Shown: piece by piece, positions 9,044 to 17,537 of the stretch
Numbering within the stretch: the stretch's first letter is position 1
Layout of the letters: every line of letters starts with the position of its first letter
DNA from: Thioalkalivibrio nitratireducens DSM 14787
Lineage (GTDB): Bacteria; Pseudomonadota; Gammaproteobacteria; Ectothiorhodospirales; Ectothiorhodospiraceae
NCBI RefSeq assembly: GCF_000321415.2
Contig: NC_019902.2
Coordinates: 2,108,001-2,172,000, forward strand
DNA length: 64,000 nucleotides
Direction of reading: 5' to 3'
Position numbers and translations under genes: made by a program
The notes under the pieces: generated by a model
Database searches by the model: none
What the model was told of the DNA's origin: nothing
What the model saw: only the letters and a program-made list of their open reading frames with translations

Positions 9044-9229
9044 ATGGGCGGCTCGATCGACAGCATGAGCGAAAGCATGGACCGCCGGCTGAAGAAGATC
9101 ATGGGCCAGGTGGACCCTGCGGACTACGGCATCGACGTTGCCGAGGTAGACCGGCGCATCGACGCGGAACTCGCGAAGGTGAAGCAGCCGGCGCCGAAGA
9201 AGGATCCCAAGGCAGGCGCCGATGAATGA
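9044..9229 (+). CDS. small charged protein coupled to alarmone hydrolase
   Basis: 61 residues, highly charged, with a helical first half ([11 protein letters not shown]) and a lysine/proline-rich tail. ACGGAGGCAGCC supplies a good ribosome site before the ATG at 9044. Its last codons overlap the start of the alarmone hydrolase by 8 bases, so the two are translationally coupled. No family recognised; it could modulate or partner the hydrolase. One of the few plus-strand genes of the element, at its distal end where cargo is commonly found. Confidence 0.6.
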   Translation: MGGSIDSMSESMDRRLKKIMGQVDPADYGIDVAEVDRRIDAELAKVKQPAPKKDPKAGADE

Positions 9230-9746
9230 AGGCCTGATCCTTCGCGCACTCGCCTTCGCAGCCCACAAGCACCGCGACCAGCGGCGGAAGGATGCCGACG
9301 CCTCGCCTTACATCAACCACCCGATCGCGCTGGCCGATATTCTGGCCAACGAGGCCGGCGTCACTGACCCCGCGGTTCTCTGTGCCGCCATCCTGCACGA
9401 TACGATCGAAGACACCGAAACCACCCTGGAAGAACTCGAGGACGCTTTCGGGCCGGAGATTGCGACCATCGTCGCCGAAGTGACCGACGACAAGACCCTG
9501 CCCAAGGACCAGCGGAAGCAATTGCAGGTGGAACACGCAGCCCATGCGTCTCCACGCGCGAAGCTGGTGAAGCTCGCCGACAAGATCGCGAACCTGCGGG
9601 ATATTGCGGCCACCCCACCGGCCGACTGGTCCACCGAGCGCAAGCGCGAATACTTCGACTGGGCCAGGCAGGTCGTGGACCGCACACGGGACGCGAGCCC
9701 CGGGTTGGGACAGTTGTTCGACCAGGTACACCGCCTTCGGCCCTGA
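9222..9746 (+). CDS. HD-domain small alarmone hydrolase (MESH1/SpoT-like)
   Basis: 174 residues, a stand-alone HD domain of the RelA/SpoT hydrolase type. Visible motifs: [21 protein letters not shown], the metal-binding HDTIEDT near residues 58-64, and a second signature [12 protein letters not shown]. There is no synthetase, TGS or ACT domain, so it fits single-domain small alarmone hydrolases that remove the 3'-pyrophosphate of (p)ppGpp. It sits at the outer end of the integrated element with its own operator-like palindrome, opposite to most element genes: a cargo position. Effects on host stringent response or alarmone-based phage defence are plausible but untested. Confidence 0.85.
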   Translation: MNEGLILRALAFAAHKHRDQRRKDADASPYINHPIALADILANEAGVTDPAVLCAAILHDTIEDTETTLEELEDAFGPEIATIVAEVTDDKTLPKDQRKQLQVEHAAHASPRAKLVKLADKIANLRDIAATPPADWSTERKREYFDWARQVVDRTRDASPGLGQLFDQVHRLRP

Positions 9747-9784
9747 CTGCCAGCCCCCGCTGGGTTATTCCGGCCGGTAGGCGC

Positions 9785-10351
9785 TCAGACCGGCAGCCGC
9801 CCGGCCGCCAGCGCTGCAAGCTGCTCGTCGGTCATCGAACTCAGATCCACCGGCATATCCAGCCCCCAGGCCTTGCGCTCGCCGTCCTGGATCAGCTTCA
9901 GGGTCTCGACGTGGATCTTCGCGGCCTTCAGGCCCTCGAAGGCGGCACGCTTCATGGCCAGCAGTAACTGCTGCCGCTCCATCGGATCCTTGATGTCCGC
10001 GGGAATCTGATCCCCGACGTTCTGGTGGCTCTCCTTCGCGGCCCGGGCCATCACCCGTGCGGCCTCGAGTTCGTCTCGGTGCCGGTCGATAATCACGGCC
10101 CGCCGACCGGCTTCCTCGTCCAGGGCAGCGGCCCTTTTTTCCGGGGTAGCCTCAGCCGGCACCCTGGCCACCCTGTCGGCCACCGCGCGGTAGATCGTGC
10201 CGGCCGTGGCCTGCTGCCAGCGCTCGCGTTTCGCACGCTTCTGGACCGCCGACCGGCTCACATCATGGCGAGCAGCGACCGCGTTGAGGGACATGCCCAT
10301 CTCGTACTCGGCTCGGGCCGTTCCCCATTGGTCCAGGGTCAGTGCCGGCAT
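9785..10351 (-). CDS. small-terminase-like HTH protein
   Basis: 188 residues. The N-terminal third is a helix-turn-helix (ARAEYEMGMSLNAVAARHDV then SRSAVQKRAKRERW), the recognition module typical of phage small terminase subunits. The rest is helical and charged. GGGAGGATGAAC ribosome site. It is last in the minus-strand series, a usual place for packaging functions, but no large terminase accompanies it. Alternative: an ordinary phage DNA-binding regulator. Confidence 0.6.
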   Translation of the reverse strand: MPALTLDQWGTARAEYEMGMSLNAVAARHDVSRSAVQKRAKRERWQQATAGTIYRAVADRVARVPAEATPEKRAAALDEEAGRRAVIIDRHRDELEAARVMARAAKESHQNVGDQIPADIKDPMERQQLLLAMKRAAFEGLKAAKIHVETLKLIQDGERKAWGLDMPVDLSSMTDEQLAALAAGRLPV

Positions 10352-10354
10352 GGT

Positions 10355-10654
10355 TCATCCTCCCTCACGTGCACCTTCACAGGATACTCGTTCGGCCACG
10401 ATGATCTCGGCGGATTGCTCGGGGTTCTGAGCCTTGTTCTTCACGCAGGCAAGCCCAGCATGCCGGCCGTTCGGTAATGAGGCACCGCAGGAGCAGAGCG
10501 CGACATAACCACCCTCTCCCCGGGCGCCGCAGTCGGCACAGCGGGCAACGATGCTGCCGTCGGCCCGCTCGCCTTCCAGGACGCACCCCAGGCAGTACCG
10601 GCACACGTGGTCGGTGACGATCCAGCCTTCCGGGTCCGGCCGGTCATCAGCCAT
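10355..10654 (-). CDS. cysteine-rich zinc-binding phage protein
   Basis: 99 residues with three CxxC-type pairs (CRYCLGC, CADCGARG, CSCG) near residues 18-57, implying one or two zinc ribbons. It overlaps the upstream small gene by 8 bases and ends 3 bases before the terminase-like gene. Function unknown; zinc ribbons of this size in phages often bind nucleic acid. Confidence 0.55.
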   Translation of the reverse strand: MADDRPDPEGWIVTDHVCRYCLGCVLEGERADGSIVARCADCGARGEGGYVALCSCGASLPNGRHAGLACVKNKAQNPEQSAEIIVAERVSCEGAREGG

Positions 10655-10853
10655 CGGCGGGCAGACTACCCGGTCCCGACAGCGTCCGGTCCAGGCACCA
10701 GGCCAGAGCCTGCGTGTCGCCCAGCTTCGCCTGCCGAATCATGGCGTCCACCAGTCCCGGCACCTCGGGCTCCAGGCGATCATGAACCGCCAGACGTGCC
10801 GTGCGCGCCAGGTTCCGCGGTCGGCCAGGCTTGCGTCCAGTAGGGGCGGCCAT
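10647..10853 (-). CDS. DUF5681-like small phage protein
   Basis: 68 residues starting MAAPTGRKPGRPRN, a basic GRP-type N-terminus, followed by a helix ending GDTQALAWCLDRTL. This resembles DUF5681-type proteins beside small terminases (pattern AL.GD..AL..CLDR). It overlaps its downstream neighbour by 8 bases. Start chosen at 10853, just after the preceding stop. Probably part of the packaging or regulatory end of the element. Confidence 0.55.
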   Translation of the reverse strand: MAAPTGRKPGRPRNLARTARLAVHDRLEPEVPGLVDAMIRQAKLGDTQALAWCLDRTLSGPGSLPADG

Positions 10854-10854
10854 G

Positions 10855-11586
10855 TCACCGCACCCACTGCGCCAGACGCGGGTCCATGCGCCTGATACCG
10901 CCAGCATCCCGGTGGGCGGTCGCTGCTGCCATCAGCGCCAGCTCGAGCCTCTGGCAGGTCAGCGCCAGCGCGTGAATGCGAACCTCCTTGACCGCATTGG
11001 TCCAGCCGCGCTCCCACTCCATCAGCGCCTTCGTGATGAGTTCATCGCGGACTGGTGCTTCGGCTTCGACTCGCGCGATCAGATCCTCCAGCGCTTCGGC
11101 ATCGGTCGCCAGCAGGTGTACCCGCTGGGCATCGTCGTCGCGCTCATCGCCGGCAGCCCGTCGCTGCCCGATCTCGGCACGCTCGGCCTTCAGGCGCTCC
11201 AGGCGATCGCGAAGCTCCCCGACCTTGTGTCGGTGCGCCTTGATCGCAGAATCCTCGGCTTGGGCCTTCTGTTGCGCCAGGAGCAGGTCCACCGCGCGCT
11301 CCGGCGGTACTTCGATCTCAGGCTTGGCGATCGCCAGCACCCGGTCCACGATCTCCTGGATCTCGGCGCTGGCCTCAGCAGCGCCCCGGACGGCATCCTG
11401 CGCGGCGGCTGCCGATTCCCGGTTCTCGACGGCTACCTGGTCCTCGAGCCGGTCCATCTCTTCGACGGCAAGGTCCAGGGTCGCACGGATCGCGGTCGTG
11501 TCCTCGCCAGCGGCGACGGCGGCGTCCAGTTCGGATTTCGCTCGGGCCACGCGCTCGCGGGCTTTCTCCAGCATGGTGTTTTGCAT
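10855..11586 (-). CDS. coiled-coil phage protein of unknown function
   Basis: 243 residues, almost entirely helical and heptad-like: long A/E/R-rich segments with no hydrophobic membrane stretch. The ATG at 11586 is supported by GAGGAAAG eight bases upstream; the longer frame to 11652 lacks this. Possible scaffold-like or DNA-associated element protein; no family recognised. Divergent from the toxin gene across a short palindromic region. Confidence 0.5.
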   Translation of the reverse strand: MQNTMLEKARERVARAKSELDAAVAAGEDTTAIRATLDLAVEEMDRLEDQVAVENRESAAAAQDAVRGAAEASAEIQEIVDRVLAIAKPEIEVPPERAVDLLLAQQKAQAEDSAIKAHRHKVGELRDRLERLKAERAEIGQRRAAGDERDDDAQRVHLLATDAEALEDLIARVEAEAPVRDELITKALMEWERGWTNAVKEVRIHALALTCQRLELALMAAATAHRDAGGIRRMDPRLAQWVR

Positions 11587-11675
11587 CTCGGTCTTTCCTC
11601 GGTTGACCGGGTTTCGGTTGATTCCGACCCGGTAGAGGAAGATTGTCATCACGACATATCAGCGCGTGACCAAGA

Positions 11676-11691
11676 GTGAACGATGGTTCAC
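11676..11691. promoter_or_regulatory. operator palindrome of the toxin-antitoxin pair
   Basis: Perfect inverted repeat GTGAAC-GATG-GTTCAC, centred 20 bases upstream of the toxin start and in the gap to the divergent coiled-coil gene. Autoregulated HigBA-type operons usually have such a site; binding by the antitoxin at 12004-12330 is inferred. Confidence 0.5.
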
Positions 11692-11702
11692 AATACGGTC
11701 CA

Positions 11703-11999
11703 ATGGTCACGATCCAGACAACCAGCTCGTTCGATGCGTGGTTCGAGTCCCTGCGGGACCGGCAGGGCAAGGCCCGGATCGAAGCCCGGCTGCGGCGCGT
11801 AGAGATGGGTCACATGGGCGACGTGAAGGCGGTCGGCAAGGGCGTGCAGGAGATGCGGATCGACTGCGGACCCGGATACCGGATCTACTTCACCCAGCGG
11901 GGCATCGAGATCGTGATCTTATTGGCTGGTGGCGACAAGGATTCCCAGCGACGGGACATCCGCGCAGCCACCGAACTGGCCCGGCAGATTGGAGACTAA
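11703..11999 (+). CDS. higB: RelE/HigB-type toxin (PF05973-like)
   Basis: 98 residues. Typical short addiction-module toxin: FDAWFESLRDRQGKARIEARLRR near the start, GVQEMRIDCGPGYRIYF in the middle and an IVILLAGGDKDSQRRDI stretch, the usual order in Gp49/HigB-like toxins. Likely a ribosome-dependent mRNA interferase. The start at 11703 fits the family; an upstream in-frame ATG at 11676 lies in the operator. The antitoxin follows after 4 bases. Confidence 0.82.
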   Translation: MVTIQTTSSFDAWFESLRDRQGKARIEARLRRVEMGHMGDVKAVGKGVQEMRIDCGPGYRIYFTQRGIEIVILLAGGDKDSQRRDIRAATELARQIGD

Positions 12000-12003
12000 C
12001 GAC

Positions 12004-12330
12004 ATGACCAACGTGACGCTGAAGCGCTGGGACGTGGTGGACCATCTCCGCACCGACGAAGAGATGGCGCTCTATCTCGACGCCTGCTTCGCTGAAGATC
12101 CAGGGGACGGGAGCCTGATCCGGGTCGCTCTCGGAGACATTGCCAGAGCACGCGGCATGACCCAACTGGCCCGGGATACCGGCATGGCTCGCGAGGGTCT
12201 GTACAAGGCGCTGTCCGCTGAAGGGAATCCGGAGTTCGCGACGATCATGAAGGTCGTGCGAGCCCTCCGGCTTCGGCTGCATGCCCACAGCGCGAGCGAA
12301 AACCGCGAGCCGAGCATCCTGGCGCAGTAG
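12004..12330 (+). CDS. higA: HTH antitoxin (HigA-like, HI1420 family)
   Basis: 108 residues. N-terminal wrap region, then an Xre-like helix-turn-helix (ALGDIARARGMTQLARDTGM, next GLYKALSAEGNPEF), the signature of putative addiction module antidote proteins. Four bases after the toxin stop. Expected to neutralise the toxin and repress the operon at the GTGAAC/GTTCAC site. Its 3' end abuts a truncated minus-strand gene, so the module may have been inserted there. Confidence 0.82.
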   Translation: MTNVTLKRWDVVDHLRTDEEMALYLDACFAEDPGDGSLIRVALGDIARARGMTQLARDTGMAREGLYKALSAEGNPEFATIMKVVRALRLRLHAHSASENREPSILAQ

Positions 12331-12645
12331 TCCTCCGGCCTCGATCGCCCCCGCGCTCGGCTCCTTGTCCTCTGTGCTCGCGGCCTGGATCTGCTGCATG
12401 AATTCCTCGCCGAACTTGGCGCGGATCTTCTCTACTGCGCGTTCCGGGTCTTGCGGCAGGTAGAGCTGGCGGGCGGCTTGGCGCTGGGATGCCTTCTGCT
12501 TGTGGTTACAATCAATTGATTGTGACACTCGCTGTTGGGTTACCCCGATAGCCTCCGCAATCTCCCTCTGCGTCGCCTCCGGGTTCTGCTCGCGCAACTC
12601 CTGAACCCTCGCCGCGATGTCGGCCTGCTTGGACTTCAGCGCCAC
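12331..12645 (-). pseudogene. truncated HTH phage gene beside the toxin-antitoxin
   Basis: Starts with GTG at 12645, overlapping the stop of the LprI-like gene. About 100 sensible residues include KSKQADIAARV, a helix-turn-helix (TQREIAEAIGVTQQRVSQSI) and a tail IQAASTEDKEPSAGAIEAG. That tail is nearly identical to residues 7-25 of the gene at 18817-18978, and KSKQADIA resembles a segment of the gene at 18962-19639. Beyond position 12331 the frame runs on to 11890 antisense to the antitoxin and loses all similarity. Probably a chimeric remnant whose 3' end was replaced by the toxin-antitoxin module. Confidence 0.55.
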
Positions 12646-13445
12646 CGGTCCGGGATGGCGTACTTTTCTTCAAGCGCCCGAGTGCAATCCTTGAGTGTGC
12701 GGTAGATCACGGTGCGGCGGAACTGCCATGCGTTTACTGGCGTTCTGATCTCTACGGCCGTCAGATTCCCCTTCTCATCAAGCACATCATGCGCCGATGG
12801 ATCCTCTCCATTCTCACGATGGTATTGAAGCCAAAACGCAGGGCTCTGGAAGGGCATACACTCGCGATCTCGGTTTTCAGCGTGCCACGATTCCGACTCA
12901 GCCACATCGACCGCTTCCGTCGGTGGCTCGGCTACCGTCAGCTCTAACCCCAACTGATGAAGAGCGTTAAGACGCTGGGCACGCTGTCCGATTCGTACAA
13001 TCTTGCAGGCCAGCATTCGGTTAGAGCCCGCAGATGCACGCTGCGAGTCGTAAAGGCCGCAGTCAAGTTCAACGAACTTGCGCCAATGGTATTGAATCTC
13101 ATCAAATTCCCTCGCTTGCCTCTCACGCCAATCCTCCGGCGTGTTCAGGTATTCACGAGGATAACGAACGGCGTGATCTCGAGCTTGGGGGAGTAATCTT
13201 CTAAGTAGCTCTTCCTGGCTCGTATGCAGCGCGTGTACGCAATCTGAAAAATGGTAGCTGGACCTGGCGGGCGTGCACTGTGCTTTCGGGTCTTCGTAGA
13301 TGACAAGCGATCGTGCAGTTTCGCCTTCAAGGGCCGTTCGCGTTTGGGCGTACACAACTCCGTGACCGGCAAGAATGATCGCCGCAATGAGCGGCAAGAG
13401 AACAAAGCCAGCCAGGACAAGCCGCAGTACACCCACCTTGAACAT
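12636..13445 (-). CDS. membrane-anchored LprI/DUF1311-like protein
   Basis: 269 residues with one N-terminal transmembrane or signal helix (LVLAGFVLLPLIAAIILAG). The middle matches the LprI lysozyme-inhibitor-like pattern: DCVHALHTSQEELLRRLL followed by RKFVELDCGLYDSQRAS and a conserved late cysteine (ACKIVRIGQ). AT-richer than its neighbours, so probably recently acquired cargo. The ATG at 13445 has GGAG eight bases upstream; a GTG three codons earlier is in frame. A periplasmic role against lysozyme-like activity is only suggested by the family. Confidence 0.5.
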   Translation of the reverse strand: MFKVGVLRLVLAGFVLLPLIAAIILAGHGVVYAQTRTALEGETARSLVIYEDPKAQCTPARSSYHFSDCVHALHTSQEELLRRLLPQARDHAVRYPREYLNTPEDWRERQAREFDEIQYHWRKFVELDCGLYDSQRASAGSNRMLACKIVRIGQRAQRLNALHQLGLELTVAEPPTEAVDVAESESWHAENRDRECMPFQSPAFWLQYHRENGEDPSAHDVLDEKGNLTAVEIRTPVNAWQFRRTVIYRTLKDCTRALEEKYAIPDRWR

Positions 13446-13576
13446 CAACGACACTCCACACCGTTCACGGACATCCTTGAGGCTAGACCACCCGGGCGCC
13501 GGCTTACCAGATCGAGTTCACGGCAGGACGAATGCGCCCCGGACGTGCCGGGGCTCAGATGGGAATGACGGACTGG

Positions 13577-16167
13577 TCAGCCAGACCCGAACGCGAAGTC
13601 GCTGAGATGGTAGGCGCCTTCGCCGACGCTGGTGTCCCGGACGCGGCCATCGACCTCGACCTCAACTTCCGGCGGCCCCTCCGGTTGCGGATGGACGTGC
13701 ACCACCACATTGACCGGATCCGGGTTGTTGCGCTGGTAGGCGCTGAAGTGGCGGTTGAAGCGTTCCCGGTGCTCGGTAGGCTCGCGCCAGTAGTAGGCGC
13801 CTTCGTCCCGGAAGTTGCCGGGGCCGGCGTTGTAGGCCGCCAGGGCATCCTCCAGCGTGTGGATATACGGCTTGTCCCACAGGTGGCGCATGTACTTCCC
13901 GGCCGCCTCGATGGATGCATAGGGGTCGAACGGGTCGTTCAAGCCCATGTCCCGGGCGGTGCCCGGCATGAACTGCGCAATCCCTTGTGCCCCCGCATGG
14001 GAGACCGCGTTCGGATCGTGATTGCTCTCGGTACGGGTCAGCGCCCAGATCGTGCCCGAGGCAGGCTGTAATGGGCGTCCACGCGCTCCATCGCGGCCCG
14101 TGACGGGATTCCATCGGTCGAGCCGATCCCCGGCCCGACCGTGTGCAGGTCAGACCACGGGATGATCCCGGGGCCGATGCGTCCCAGCCCGGACAAGCCG
14201 AATCGTCTGGCGGCCTGTGATTCCGGGGTCTCCCGCTCATCGCCCGGGCCGATGCGCCCCAGCCAGGACAGATCATCCGACGGCTCTGGCTCGATGGGCT
14301 CTGGTTCGGGCAACTCCGGTTCAGGTCGGCGCCGGCGGAAGAACCAGAACGGGCCGCGGTTCTCCCAGCGCTCGCGTTCCTGTCTCAGTTCCTCCTGGCT
14401 CATGCTCGACCTAGGGGTCGGCAGCAAGGGCCGGGCCGCGTCATCGATGGCCTGTCCAACCCCTGCCCCAACCCTACCCCCACGGCGGAACCACGCGAGG
14501 TTTTCGTTGATCTTCTTGAGCTCGTCGATCAAGTCGTTCACTACACCCAGGCCGTCCGCGATGTAGCCCGTCAGGTTGGTAAGCAACGGGCGGGCGTCGC
14601 GCACCAGTTGCTCGAGCTGGTCGGAAAGGCGGGCAGTCTCGCTCTTCCACTTTGTGGATACGGTCGGGATAAGCCCTTCCTCGTCCGCCCTCCGGATGCG
14701 GTCGGCCACGTCCTCGACGTTCACCGGCCCGGCCGCACGCGCTTCCTCGATGATCTTCGCGATCTGCCCCAGGCCCGACGCGTCCATCTCGGACAGGTCG
14801 ACGCCGGACTGCTCCAGCAGCGACTGCATGTTGCCCAGGCCCGACTGGCGCATCTGCTTGTCCACCGCCATCATGGCCTCAGCCTGCCGGCTGGACAGCC
14901 CGAAGAACCCGCCCAGCGCCGAGTACGACGCATACGGGTTGTTCAGGTTCGCGGCATCGCGCCGGAACTGGTCCATCACGATCTGCAGAAGGGTCCGGTT
15001 GTCGTCGCCACCGAAGGCCTGGCCCGGGGTGCCGAACGCGCCGTAGTCGCGCAGGTAGCGCTGCTTGTAGATGTCGCCGGTGACGCCGGACAGCGCCCGG
15101 TACATGAAGAACTCGCCAGCCTCACCGCCACCGATGTTGCGGATCCCGGTATCGGCCGCGGCCAGGATGCGCTCGCCGGCACCGCCCTTCAACGCGGTCT
15201 TGCCGGTCGCGGCCGATACGTCGAACATCGCCGAGTAGGCCTGCATGATCGCCCGCGTGTTGGGCGCCTCAAGCGTCGATTCCCAGATCCGGTCCGCCAT
15301 CCGCGTCACCTGACCCAGGAGTTCATCGCCGCGGGCATACATTCCGGACCGGCCGATCATCTCGGCCAGCAGGGTTGCGAACTCGCGCCGGTCCTGGCGC
15401 TCGAACACGCCCGCGAACTGCAGGGTGCCGAACGAGCGCGTGGTTCCCTCGGCATTCATCCCCAGGCCGCGGGCCAGCGCCACCGAATCCTTGACGGCAT
15501 CGGTGGCGCCTTCCACCTCGCCGGAGGCACGCGCGTAGCCCTCGGTCAGACGGGCGGCCTCGGCATTGGCCAGCCCGAATTGGGTCACCAGCCCGGTCAC
15601 GCTGTCGCGCAGTTCGTCGAAGGTGCGCCCCAGCTCGTCGAAGCGCATCAGGGTATCGGTGGCATCGCTGGTCTGGTCGGCCTCACGCAGGCCTCGCATC
15701 AGGCTGGCGACAAGGCCACCGCCCATTGCGATAGGCAGCGCCGTGCGTGCGAGCGTCCCCAGCGAACCACCCATCGGTGCCGCGAAATCGCCCCCGCCCG
15801 GTGGACGCTGGCCGCCATCGCCACCGTAGGCATGCCCGGATCCCTGCACCAGCCGATGCAGCGCCTTGTCCCGCTGCTGCTGCTCCGGAAACGCCCGCCC
15901 CCAGTCCACCGCCCACGGATCGCGACCCGCCTGGCCCGAATCGCGCAGGCCACGCGTGAACTGGCTTCCAGGCGAGATCCGCTGTAGCGCGAGCATGCTG
16001 GAACGCAGCCGGCTCATATCGCGCTCGAGATCCTTCAGCTCCGGGTGCGACAGGTCCATCTCGGAGAAGGCCTTGCCTTCCTGTCCAGCACGCTGGATGG
16101 CGCGCTGGATGTCCTGCATCGCACGCAGGACGCTGCTGGGATCGGCGCTGAATCGAACGTCACTCAC
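13577..16167 (-). pseudogene. tape-measure-like protein with lytic transglycosylase domain, frameshifted
   Basis: About 863 residues when joined across a one-base deficit near 14064. The 709-codon first part (GTG at 16167, AGGAGG ribosome site) is long, helical and phage tail tape-measure-like, with a glycine/alanine hydrophobic patch (about residues 140-165). It passes into an SLT lytic transglycosylase domain: MERVDAHYSLP, then in the next frame GTIWALTRTESNHDPNAV with the catalytic Glu, AGAQGIAQFMPGTARDMG and LAAYNAGPGNF. The first frame ends at a stop near 14038, just after the junction, so only a fusion by frameshift gives an enzyme. No slippery heptamer is present, which favours mutation or sequencing error. 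Confidence 0.7.
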
Positions 16168-16188
16168 GGGCCACCTCCTGAGCCGCGG

Positions 16189-16521
16189 TTACGCTGCGGA
16201 AACGGTATCACAGGGCGCGCGCATGAAGCGCTCGGGCGCGGCATCGGAGTCGTCCTCGCCAACGCAGCGGATGTTGATCTCGCCCAGGCGCCGGGCCGCG
16301 GTCTCGATCAGCGATAGCAGGGCATCGACTTCGGCATCGGTCATCGGGGTGGCGTCGTTGTCGTGGCGGTCGGACAGATCCCGGCGCAACATCCCCGCGG
16401 CCGTGCGGATCGTGGCGGGAACGTCGCGCAGTTCGTCCCGGTGGGCCAGCGCGCGGCTGGCGATGATGTCCGGCTGGTCGATCAGGCGGGTTGTCGTGCT
16501 GGTATTGTGGTCGGTGCTCAT
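16189..16521 (-). CDS. small phage-type hypothetical protein
   Basis: 110 residues, acidic and helical, no recognisable family; one cysteine. GAGGAAACC ribosome site just upstream. It lies directly before the tape-measure-like gene, where tail chaperone or assembly genes often lie, but no chaperone motif is visible. Confidence 0.5.
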   Translation of the reverse strand: MSTDHNTSTTTRLIDQPDIIASRALAHRDELRDVPATIRTAAGMLRRDLSDRHDNDATPMTDAEVDALLSLIETAARRLGEINIRCVGEDDSDAAPERFMRAPCDTVSAA

Positions 16522-16567
16522 CGTGGTTTCCTCGGTTGGCTGTGGTGAGTCGCCCCGTCTGTCAGGC

Positions 16568-17386
16568 TCATGAGATGGGGCGTTTTTCTTGCTTCGATCG
16601 CGTGCGCAGCGCCTTCAATTCGCCGCGCAGTTCGGCGGCTTCCTGTGCGATCGCCTCGCGGGCTTGCCTCTCGGCTTCCAGGACCTCCCGGAGCCGGTCC
16701 CGGTCGGTGCGGGCTTCGCGAAGATCCTCGCCCAGAGTGTCGGCACGGGTCCGGACTTGCACGAGTTCCCCGCGCAGGGTGGTCATGTCGCCGCTGGCTT
16801 CGGCCCGGGCGGCCTGTTCTCGCTCCAGGGCCTCGCGCAGCCGGGCAACCTCGGCACGGGCTTCCTGCAGGGCCTCGGCCTGTCCCTCGGCACGCAGCCG
16901 GGTTTCCGCTGCCTGGATGCGGGCAGACTCGGCGGCTTCGCGCTCCCGGACCACTTCGGCCTTGAGCGCCATGATTTCCTCGGCCAGCCCCTCGGCGTTC
17001 AGTTGTGCGGTATCCCGCTCGGCACGCATCGCGGCCAGCGCCTCGGTCAGGTCGGCCACCTCGGATTCCAGCGCCTCCCCCGCCCGTGCAAGCTCGTCTG
17101 CCCGAGCCTGCGCCTGCTCCAGCCGGGATTCCGCTTCGGCCTTGGCTTCGGCCGTCTGGCGCTCGATCTCGCGCAGGATCGCGGCCTGGATGGCTTCGGG
17201 TAGCTCCGTGGGCCGTTTCGGTGCCGGTCGCGTGTCTTGCCAGGCGGTCAGGTGCCGGTGAATCGTGTTCGGCGATCCCGTGCCGAGCCGGTCCCGGACG
17301 CGGGCAATGGTCACGTTCTCGCCGGCAGCCGCCAGGGCTTCGGCGGCTTCGGCAACCTGTGCGTAGGTGATCCCTGGGCGGGCCAT
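16568..17386 (-). CDS. kfrA: KfrA-like DNA-binding coiled-coil protein
   Basis: 272 residues. The N-terminal ~70 residues are the KfrA-type DNA-binding domain (GITYAQVAEAAEALAAAGEN, then TIARVRDRLGTGSPNTI). The rest is one long alanine/glutamate/arginine-rich coiled coil, as in plasmid KfrA proteins, which autorepress and help organise or partition plasmid DNA. GGAGAG ribosome site. A GTATCGTAT/ATACGATAC inverted repeat directly upstream is the probable operator. A KfrA on an integrated element hints that it can persist as an episome, or that it descends from a plasmid-phage hybrid (inference). Confidence 0.8.
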   Translation of the reverse strand: MARPGITYAQVAEAAEALAAAGENVTIARVRDRLGTGSPNTIHRHLTAWQDTRPAPKRPTELPEAIQAAILREIERQTAEAKAEAESRLEQAQARADELARAGEALESEVADLTEALAAMRAERDTAQLNAEGLAEEIMALKAEVVREREAAESARIQAAETRLRAEGQAEALQEARAEVARLREALEREQAARAEASGDMTTLRGELVQVRTRADTLGEDLREARTDRDRLREVLEAERQAREAIAQEAAELRGELKALRTRSKQEKRPIS

Positions 17387-17404
17387 GGGTGTCTCTCCCG
17401 GTTC

Positions 17405-17445
17405 GTATCGTATCGTATTGCTTCACGTAATATGATATACGATAC
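17405..17445. promoter_or_regulatory. KfrA operator-like inverted repeat
   Basis: GTATCGTAT (17410-17418) and its complement ATACGATAC (17437-17445) flank an AT-rich centre. The left box is partly repeated at 17405. It lies 24 bases upstream of the kfrA start, as in autoregulated kfrA promoters. Locally very AT-rich compared with the element. Confidence 0.6.
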
Positions 17446-17480
17446 ACTACGAAACGCAACCGAAACCGGGCCGAAAGGGG

Positions 17481-17505
17481 AAAAAGAACCCGGCACATGG
17501 CCGGG
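17481..17505 (-). terminator. intrinsic terminator upstream of kfrA
   Basis: On the minus strand a CCCGGC-CATGT-GCCGGG hairpin is followed by TTCTTTTT. It lies just past the stop at 17538, ending the small-gene transcript before the kfrA promoter starts the next unit. Confidence 0.65.
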
Positions 17506-17537
17506 CAAGTCTGGCAGGAGGCGAACGAGAATTCGGG

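Noticed and set aside
11890-12330. Minus-strand frame antisense to the antitoxin as the true end of the HTH gene
   Set aside because: Similarity to related proteins stops at 12331 and the rest is the exact antisense of a well-supported antitoxin gene.
13577-16167. Programmed -1 frameshifting in the tape-measure gene
   Set aside because: No slippery heptamer or clear downstream structure at the junction; phage tail recoding usually affects the chaperone gene, not the tape measure.
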